Origin: Chryseobacterium gleum
GTDB taxonomy: Bacteria; Bacteroidota; Bacteroidia; Flavobacteriales_D; Crocinitomicaceae
Direction: 5' to 3'
Assembly (NCBI GenBank): GCA_945877045.1
Contig: CAMCQW010000037.1
Span: 1-12,078 of the forward strand
DNA length: 12,078 bases
In this document: in pieces, positions 6,765 to 12,078 of the stretch
How positions within the stretch are numbered: the first letter of the stretch is position 1
Layout: every line of letters starts with the position of its first letter
Made by a program: the position numbers and the translations under genes
The notes under the pieces: generated by a model
Databases searched by the model: none
What the model was told of the DNA's origin: nothing
What the model saw: the letters and a program-made list of their open reading frames with translations, nothing else

Positions 6765-6797
6765 TGTGTTAATTTATCAATAAAATTGATAAATTTG
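6765..6797 (+). promoter_or_regulatory. Candidate promoter for the acyltransferase-esterase pair
   Basis: TAAATTTG at 6790-6797 matches TAnnTTTG exactly; TGTG at 6765-6768, one base off TTTG, is 21 bp upstream. The -7 box ends 45 bp before the ATG at 6843, so the leader would be about 35-40 bases. The -7 box starts inside the right arm of the dyad at 6771-6795, so any protein bound there would cover the promoter. Confidence 0.5.
6771..6795. repeat. Perfect 11-bp operator-like dyad on the promoter
   Basis: AATTTATCAAT (6771-6781) and ATTGATAAATT (6785-6795) are exact inverted copies separated by AAA. The core hexamer TTGATA occurs once inverted (6775-6780) and twice direct (6786-6791, 6795-6800). 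A second small symmetric element, ATATTT-AA-AAATAT, follows at 6798-6811. There is no T-run after the stem, so a terminator for the upstream operon is less likely than a repressor site. Confidence 0.5.
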
Positions 6798-6842
6798 ATA
6801 TTTAAAAATATAAATAGAACACCTTACTTTTACAACAAATAA

Positions 6843-8021
6843 ATGCGAAAATTTTTTAATATAGAACTATCAGAAAACAGAATTTTCGGACTTGATCTTT
6901 TGCGATTCATTGCCATCTTTATGGTATTACTTGGCCATAGTCTAATTTTGGCGCCTCAACATGTAAAACCACACGTTTATCCCTATATATTTGATGGTGT
7001 AGCCATTTTTTTTGTGCTAAGTGGTTTTTTGATCGGGGGCATATTAATTAAAATATTAAACAAAGAGAAACCCAGTTTTAAAGGATTGCTTGATTTTTGG
7101 AAAAGAAGATGGATGCGGACAATTCCGGCCTATTTCCTTGTGTTAATCTTCCTGATAATTTACACGCTTATCTTTTTGCCTAATAATTTGCCGGATGATT
7201 GGTATCGATTTTTCTTTTTTACACAAAACTTTTTAGGACATTACCGTCCTGGTTTTTTCGCGGAAGCATGGAGCCTTAGTATCGAAGAATGGTTTTATTT
7301 AACGGTACCATTGATTTTATTTGGTTTTTTAATCATTTTTAAAACATCCATAAAATGGACTATGATCATCGTTTCAGTGTTAATTATAGTTTTGGTTACT
7401 TGGTATCGCTACCACTTATATAATTCATTTGGTATTCCCGCTAATCCAAACCCGTATCAATTAAAATTATTTAAAAATTACCTTAGCTTGGGAATTGATT
7501 ACCAAGTAATCCCGCGACTAGATTCCATTATGTATGGCGTTATCGCAGCATTTTTTGCCCATTACGCCCCTAAAATATGGAATAACAAATGGAATTTTCT
7601 TTTCATTTTTGTTGGATTATACATCCTCTATTACACAAAATTTCAGATGGGAAAATCATACGGCTCTTTTGCGAACGTATGGTGTCCGTCGCTGATTTCC
7701 ATAGCAATATTTTTCATGCTCCCATTTTTATCTAACCTAGGCAAAGGACTAGGTAAATGGACCTCTTGGATTACTTTTCTAAGCCTAATTTCATATTCAA
7801 TGTATCTTGTGAATTTAAATGTGGTCATCATAGCCATTATAAAACACACCATCCACGGTAACTATTCAGGTAAAAAGTTTGTTCCCGGAGATTATTGGGT
7901 GCTGGATTATATATCGTTTTGGATTTTAACCATTTTTATTTCTTTCGTATTATATAAGTTCATTGAAGTGCCCTTTATGAAAATGAGAGATAAAAAAAAG
8001 TTGAAATCGAGTGAAGTATAA
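6843..8021 (+). CDS. Acyltransferase-3 family integral membrane O-acyltransferase (OafA/YrhL-like)
   Basis: A 392-residue polytopic inner-membrane protein with about ten hydrophobic segments. Family marks in order: GLDLLRFIAIFMVLLGH (16-32) with R21 and the conserved H32; GVAIFFVLSGFLIGG (52-66); RRWMRTIP (88-95); WSLSIEEWFYLTVP (143-156); and SYSMYLVN (317-324) in a late helix, where Asn replaces the His common at that place. Members transfer acetyl or other acyl groups from the cytoplasmic side to sugars of O-antigen, exopolysaccharide, peptidoglycan or lipids outside the membrane. There is no fused SGNH domain, unlike many OafA-type proteins, but a separate SGNH esterase gene follows and overlaps by 11 bp. 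The ATG at 6843 is preceded directly by an in-frame-independent TAA and an AT-rich leader without a clear Shine-Dalgarno. Confidence 0.9.
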   Translation: MRKFFNIELSENRIFGLDLLRFIAIFMVLLGHSLILAPQHVKPHVYPYIFDGVAIFFVLSGFLIGGILIKILNKEKPSFKGLLDFWKRRWMRTIPAYFLVLIFLIIYTLIFLPNNLPDDWYRFFFFTQNFLGHYRPGFFAEAWSLSIEEWFYLTVPLILFGFLIIFKTSIKWTMIIVSVLIIVLVTWYRYHLYNSFGIPANPNPYQLKLFKNYLSLGIDYQVIPRLDSIMYGVIAAFFAHYAPKIWNNKWNFLFIFVGLYILYYTKFQMGKSYGSFANVWCPSLISIAIFFMLPFLSNLGKGLGKWTSWITFLSLISYSMYLVNLNVVIIAIIKHTIHGNYSGKKFVPGDYWVLDYISFWILTIFISFVLYKFIEVPFMKMRDKKKLKSSEV

Positions 8022-9114
8022 AAAAGTAGGTAAAGTCATTTTTTTTACCTCCATATGTGGCCTTATAATTTTTCTTTTTGGGCTGTATAGTCAACGTTCT
8101 ATTCAATTCTATAATGGTGGAGATAAAAAAATTCATTGTGTAGGTCGCTTTGATAAAACCGACGCTAAATGTCCCAAAGTATGGGCGCCAGGCGCGTATT
8201 TTGAGTTTGATTTCGAAGGAGCCTTTTGTGAACTTGAATTAGAGGATGAATTAAGGTTTTTAATTCTTCACAATTATATAGAAGTGGTCATCGATGGCGG
8301 TATTCCACAACGTATAAAATTAACTAACAAATTTAATCGTGTTAAAATTGGGAAGAACCTTTCCCCTGGCTCACATCATGTCGTTATTTGTAAAGACACA
8401 GAAAGTGCGATCGGTTATCTTAAATTAATTGGGATTAGATGCGCAAAACTATTGCCATTAAAAATTCGAAAAAAGAAATTACTGGAGTTTATTGGAGATT
8501 CTATCACCTGCGGAAATGGTTCCGATAATTCACAAATTCCATTTGAAAAAGGCGCGTGGTATGATTATCATAATGCTTATTTAAGCTATGGCGGATTATT
8601 AGCAAGAAAATTGGACGCCGAATACATATTGAGTGCCGTTTCAGGTATTGGTTTAACGCAAAGTTGTTGTGGTATAAATTATACAATGTGTGATGTATAC
8701 GATCGAATTGGCTTTGATAAAAAACATAAAAAATGGAACTTTAAGCAGCACCAAAAACCCGATATTGTTTTTGTCACCTTGGGACAAAATGATGGTTTAA
8801 AAAGTGAATCCGAGTACGAAAAAACATACCTTACTTTTTTAAGTTCCTTAAGAAAGAATTACAAAAACTGCACTATCATATGCTGTTCAAGTCCTATGGC
8901 CTCCTCTAGATTCAAACTTCAATTAAAAAATTGTATTGGAAAAGTAGCTAAAATAATGCAGGATAAAGGCGATGAAAACATCTTTAGCTTTGTGTACAAA
9001 GGTCTTTATAATGCTGGATACGATAAGCACCCAACCATTCAACAACACCAATTAATGATGCAGGAATTACATGCTTTCCTTCAAGAAAAAAAATTGGTGA
9101 GCGTTATAAATTAA
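8011..9114 (+). CDS. Membrane-anchored, cysteine-rich CE2-like SGNH esterase
   Basis: A 367-residue two-domain protein. One transmembrane segment (about 9-26) after a lysine-rich start suggests a signal anchor with the bulk in the periplasm. Residues 35-145 form a beta-rich domain like the N-terminal jelly roll of carbohydrate esterase family 2, and 155-360 an SGNH hydrolase: EFIGDSITCGNG with S164, SGIG (211-214), VTLGQND (255-261) and DKHPT with D338 and H340. CE2 enzymes deacetylate glycans. There are 14 cysteines, 13 outside the anchor (such as C219-C220 and C291-C292), many for an exported Bacteroidota protein. The start is GTG at 8011, inside the acyltransferase gene; TGA at 8002-8004 closes the frame upstream, so translation is probably coupled. 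Its TAA interlocks with the stop of the convergent peptidase. CE2 assignment is good but made from motifs only. Confidence 0.8.
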   Translation: MKYKKVGKVIFFTSICGLIIFLFGLYSQRSIQFYNGGDKKIHCVGRFDKTDAKCPKVWAPGAYFEFDFEGAFCELELEDELRFLILHNYIEVVIDGGIPQRIKLTNKFNRVKIGKNLSPGSHHVVICKDTESAIGYLKLIGIRCAKLLPLKIRKKKLLEFIGDSITCGNGSDNSQIPFEKGAWYDYHNAYLSYGGLLARKLDAEYILSAVSGIGLTQSCCGINYTMCDVYDRIGFDKKHKKWNFKQHQKPDIVFVTLGQNDGLKSESEYEKTYLTFLSSLRKNYKNCTIICCSSPMASSRFKLQLKNCIGKVAKIMQDKGDENIFSFVYKGLYNAGYDKHPTIQQHQLMMQELHAFLQEKKLVSVIN

Positions 9115-10745
9115 AGCTTTTCTAATCCCACGTAGTATTCCTTCGAAAGAATAATCTCTTGTGTTTTTTCATCAAGGTTGATGGAAGACCAACTAGTAGT
9201 AGGACGAAGCGTTAAAACAGTATTGTTATATTTAATTTTTATAGGCATATCAAACCCCTCTATACAATCCGACCAACGAAACTCAAGTTTCTTCCCTTTC
9301 TTATCATTAATTTTATACTGCAAAACCGGCTTTCTCGCATCGCGTAAATACTGATCAAAAAACGGATCTAATTTTAAGCCTGTAGATGATTCAATATACG
9401 ATTCAATCTGATTGGAACTTACCGTTTGATGGTAAAACGTTTTGTTTAATCCTCTTAAAATTTCACGCCATTTCTCATCGTTCCCTACTAACTGCCGAAG
9501 GGTATGTAGTACATTGCTGCCTTTTGAATAAATGTCACCATTGTTAGGGTCATTTACATCGTAATTCCCAATGAGTGGGGCACTATTATCAATGCCACGT
9601 CTCAAGCCTCTTACGTAATCGAAACCGGCAGATTTCCCATAAAAATACTCCACAAATAAGGCCTCAGAATAAGTGGTAAATGATTCGTGAATCCATAAGT
9701 CGGCATTATCTTTAGCCGTTATGTTATTTGCAAACCACTCATGACCCGACTCATGGATAATTATGTAATCAAACTTCAATCCCCAACCGGTACCGCTTAA
9801 ATCAGATCCTAAATAACCATTTCCGTATTTATTTCCATACGAGATGGCACTTTGATGCTCCATTCCTAGATAGGGAACCTCCACTAATTTATAGCTGTCT
9901 TCGTAAAAAGGGTACGGTCCAAACCAATGTTCGAAAGCGGCCATCATCCGAGGGGCATCTTTAAACTGAACTTTAGCTTTCTCTAAATTATCTTTTAATA
10001 CCCAGTAATCCATGTCTAACAATCCATTTTCACCTTTATACACCTCCGAAAAATGGACGTAATCCCCAATAGTAATATTCACACCATAGTTATTGATTGG
10101 ATTTTTAACTTCCCAAACAAACGTTGAAGTAAGATCGTTTTCTTGTTTTTCCTCCTTCAATCTCCCGTTAGAAACTGCTACTAATCCCCTTGGGACTTGG
10201 ATGGAAATTAGCATGCCTGAATCCGGTTCATCATACATGTGATCTTTACATGGCCACCACAAACTTGCCCCAATCTCCTGACATGAAGTGGCTATAAAAT
10301 GCTTGTTATTATTGTCTTTTTTCCATGCAAATCCTCCATCCCACGGTGGGTTTTTAGCGACACGTGGCTTTCCTGAAAAAGTAACCACTAGTTCGTTTTG
10401 CTGCCCGATAACTTGTTTTTTTACCATGGTAATAAAATGGGCATTTCCAACATCCATAATTGATAAAGGAACGCCATCTTGAGTCACCGATAAAATAGTC
10501 ATAGGTGACTGTAGATCCAATTGCAATAACTGATTTTCAGCAATGACTTTATACCGAATCACATTGGTGCCTTGAATACTTTTCGCAGTTGGATCAACCT
10601 TAAAACTTAGGATGTAATATTGAATATCCCACCAAGCCCTTTCTTTGGTGATCCCCCCTCTCAAAGAATCTTGATGGGTATAATTTTGAGCCATTGAAGA
10701 CAAGGAAAATCCTAAAAATAGTAGTATACACGCTTTATTTTTCAT
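9111..10745 (-). CDS. Secreted M1-family zinc aminopeptidase
   Basis: A 544-residue metallopeptidase. The signal peptide spans about 1-19 (ACILLFLGFSLSSMA/QNY). An N-terminal beta-saddle domain (about 35-235) leads to the thermolysin-like domain with the exopeptidase motif GMEHQ (294-298; GAMEN in classic members, E296 binding the substrate amino group), the zinc site HESGH (H331, E332, H335) and E354 in WIHESFTTY exactly 18 residues later, and Y406 in IYSKGSNVLHTL as the likely transition-state tyrosine. A short C-terminal beta part ends the protein; the long helical C-domain of PepN is absent, as in the compact M1 enzymes common in Bacteroidota. It should remove N-terminal residues from peptides outside the cytoplasm. 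It starts 4 bp after the permease stop, so the two form an operon. Confidence 0.93.
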   Translation of the reverse strand: MKNKACILLFLGFSLSSMAQNYTHQDSLRGGITKERAWWDIQYYILSFKVDPTAKSIQGTNVIRYKVIAENQLLQLDLQSPMTILSVTQDGVPLSIMDVGNAHFITMVKKQVIGQQNELVVTFSGKPRVAKNPPWDGGFAWKKDNNNKHFIATSCQEIGASLWWPCKDHMYDEPDSGMLISIQVPRGLVAVSNGRLKEEKQENDLTSTFVWEVKNPINNYGVNITIGDYVHFSEVYKGENGLLDMDYWVLKDNLEKAKVQFKDAPRMMAAFEHWFGPYPFYEDSYKLVEVPYLGMEHQSAISYGNKYGNGYLGSDLSGTGWGLKFDYIIIHESGHEWFANNITAKDNADLWIHESFTTYSEALFVEYFYGKSAGFDYVRGLRRGIDNSAPLIGNYDVNDPNNGDIYSKGSNVLHTLRQLVGNDEKWREILRGLNKTFYHQTVSSNQIESYIESSTGLKLDPFFDQYLRDARKPVLQYKINDKKGKKLEFRWSDCIEGFDMPIKIKYNNTVLTLRPTTSWSSINLDEKTQEIILSKEYYVGLEKL

Positions 10746-10749
10746 AAAC

Positions 10750-12078
10750 TCAGGTTTTTAAAAAGTACTTTCTACCGAAATAAATTGGAATTCCCAAAGC
10801 AACAATAAGCAGTCCAAAACAAGTGTTTTGCGTTTTTGTAATGAGTAAAATCGTGCAAATTATGGTGGCTAAAAGAATATATAAAATAGGTGTTAATGGG
10901 TAGGCAATTACTTTATAAGGACGATCGGCAGTCGGCTCTTTTTTTCGTAAGATAAAAATACCAGCAATCGTAATGATGTAAAATAACAAGGAAGCAAATG
11001 TGGCGTAATCGAGTAAATCGCCATACGAGCCACTTAAACACAGAATACTTGCCCAAATTGCTTGAGTGATAAGGGCAAACATTGGAACGGAGTTTTTATT
11101 TAGATTCCCCGCACGTTTAAAAAATAAACCGTCTTTAGCCATCGCATAATAAACTCTAGCTCCTGAAAGAATTAATCCGTTGTTACAACCGAAAGTTGAA
11201 ACCATGATGAGAATCGCCATAAAAGCAGCAGCAAAATCACCAAAAATCATTGACGCTGCGGCCGTTCCTACCCTATCAGTATTCGCCCCTCCAGCAAATT
11301 GCATACCTTGAGATAAGACGTCGGCGCCATCTGGAGAGCCATGTATAGGAATAAGCGCCAAATAGGCAAAATTAGCCAACACATATAAAACAGTTACTAC
11401 CGAAGTTCCTATTAATAAACTTAGTGGAATATTTTTTTTAGGGTTTTTAATTTCCCCAGCAATAAAGGTAACATTGTTCCATGCATCACTGGAAAATATT
11501 GATCCAATAATTGCCGTTCCAAGAGCAAGAATCAAAGCAATTCCTGTAATGGGAGAAATTGATTCTGTCCAGTTCCCCCCTACTCCTTTTGACCATGTAT
11601 GTGATGTATCCCACATGTGTTGCATATTCTGAGAAAAGACATCACTTTTCAAACCAATAGCCAAACCCAACACAATGAGAGCGAGCAGCGCTAATAGTTT
11701 AGCAGAAGTAAAAACTAATTGAATAATTTTTCCACTTTGAATACCACGAGTATTAATGAAGGTTAGTAGGAAAATACTAAAAATAGCAAATACCTGAGCC
11801 GCCGAAACCTTTAATGGACCTAGATTAAATAAGATGTTATCCGGTCCTAATTGAGGAAAAAAGAAAGCCGTATATTTAGCGAATGCTACCGCAACAGCTG
11901 CAATTACGCCCGTTTGAATTACCGTAAAAACAGTCCAACCATATAAAAAAGCAGTAAACTTACCATAAGCTCTTTCAATGTAGACAAATTGCCCACCGGC
12001 TTTTGGCATCATGCTCGCTAATTCGCCATAACTCAAGGCAGCCAATAAGGTTATGAATCCTGTTAACAACCATAAAAC
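10750..12078 (-). CDS. APC-superfamily amino acid permease (N-terminus outside the window)
   Basis: The last 442 residues of an inner-membrane amino acid/polyamine/organocation transporter. The frame runs open to base 12078, reading VLWLLTGFITLLAALSYGEL; the TTG at 12067-12069 in this stretch is an ordinary leucine codon, not a start. About 40 residues holding TM1 and the GxG substrate loop should lie beyond the edge. Visible marks are SYGELASMMPKAGGQFVY (end of TM2 and the following loop), ERAYG, the loop AGEIKNPKKNIP, and about ten further hydrophobic helices ending in a basic RKYFLKT tail. The conserved PKAGGQ and long first periplasmic loops fit the LAT/YfnA-like amino acid permeases. Its promoter is outside the window. 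The downstream M1 peptidase could feed it amino acids. Confidence 0.9.
   Translation of the reverse strand, partial: VLWLLTGFITLLAALSYGELASMMPKAGGQFVYIERAYGKFTAFLYGWTVFTVIQTGVIAAVAVAFAKYTAFFFPQLGPDNILFNLGPLKVSAAQVFAIFSIFLLTFINTRGIQSGKIIQLVFTSAKLLALLALIVLGLAIGLKSDVFSQNMQHMWDTSHTWSKGVGGNWTESISPITGIALILALGTAIIGSIFSSDAWNNVTFIAGEIKNPKKNIPLSLLIGTSVVTVLYVLANFAYLALIPIHGSPDGADVLSQGMQFAGGANTDRVGTAAASMIFGDFAAAFMAILIMVSTFGCNNGLILSGARVYYAMAKDGLFFKRAGNLNKNSVPMFALITQAIWASILCLSGSYGDLLDYATFASLLFYIITIAGIFILRKKEPTADRPYKVIAYPLTPILYILLATIICTILLITKTQNTCFGLLIVALGIPIYFGRKYFLKT

Noticed and set aside
6642..6842. 66-codon open frame with a TTG start filling the spacer before the acyltransferase
   Set aside because: No ribosome-binding site, composition dominated by K/N/I/L as expected of translated AT-rich spacer, no recognisable family, and its second half consists of the dyad and promoter box. 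More likely non-coding.
9153..9172. Short imperfect hairpin near the end of the M1 peptidase as a terminator for the esterase operon
   Set aside because: It has a mismatch, lies in peptidase coding sequence and is not followed by a T-run in the right place.
12067..12069. TTG as the start codon of the permease
   Set aside because: The frame continues open as VLW to the window edge, and the preceding TM1 region of the family is missing, so the gene is cut by the window rather than starting here.
1..12078. Mobile element, CRISPR array, phage defence system, tRNA or rRNA
   Set aside because: Looked for transposase or nuclease motifs, regularly spaced repeats, terminal inverted repeats and tRNA-like folds by eye; none was found. 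Base composition looks even across the window.

Overview
The window looks like a stretch of a low-GC Bacteroidota chromosome, probably Flavobacteriales-like or a near relative (class-level placement is inference). Four things point that way: the AT-rich sequence; signal peptides ending in -AQ; weak or absent Shine-Dalgarno sequences with several TTG/GTG starts; and three identical copies of TAAATTTG, a perfect match to the Bacteroidota -7 element TAnnTTTG, each a short distance upstream of a gene start. I see no IS element, CRISPR array, tRNA or rRNA.

Layout. (1) Bases 1-2871, rightward, housekeeping: the tail of a CNNM/CorC-HlyC family membrane protein, a HAD sugar-phosphate phosphatase of the HxpB/beta-phosphoglucomutase type, then a promoter and the ruvB-queG pair (Holliday junction motor; epoxyqueuosine reductase). 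(2) 2876-4285, leftward: an exported sialate-O-acetylesterase-like SGNH esterase that converges on queG. (3) 4286-4618: a 333-bp divergent spacer holding a 20-residue orphan signal-peptide-like ORF, a nested AT-rich inverted repeat, a -7 promoter box and a small hairpin. (4) 4619-6624, rightward: a Tat-type, lipobox-bearing FAD amine oxidase overlapping by 4 bp with an exported outer-membrane-barrel-like protein. (5) 6625-9114, rightward: a spacer with a perfect 11-bp dyad lying on a -7 box, then an integral-membrane acyltransferase-3 protein overlapping by 11 bp with a membrane-anchored, cysteine-rich CE2-like SGNH esterase. (6) 9111-12078, leftward: an APC-family amino acid permease (N-terminus beyond the window) followed 4 bp later by a secreted M1 zinc aminopeptidase.

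How the genes may work together. The acyltransferase and CE2-like esterase are arranged for coupled translation and have opposite predicted chemistry (adding and removing O-acyl groups). They could form a small module that sets acylation of an envelope or exported glycan; the acceptor is unknown. The amine oxidase and barrel-like protein are also translationally coupled and both predicted to leave the cytoplasm, suggesting an envelope oxidase unit of unknown substrate. The M1 peptidase and permease fit peptide breakdown followed by amino acid uptake. None of these pairings is proven by sequence alone. The most distinctive items are the two coupled pairs and the operator-like dyad in front of the second.
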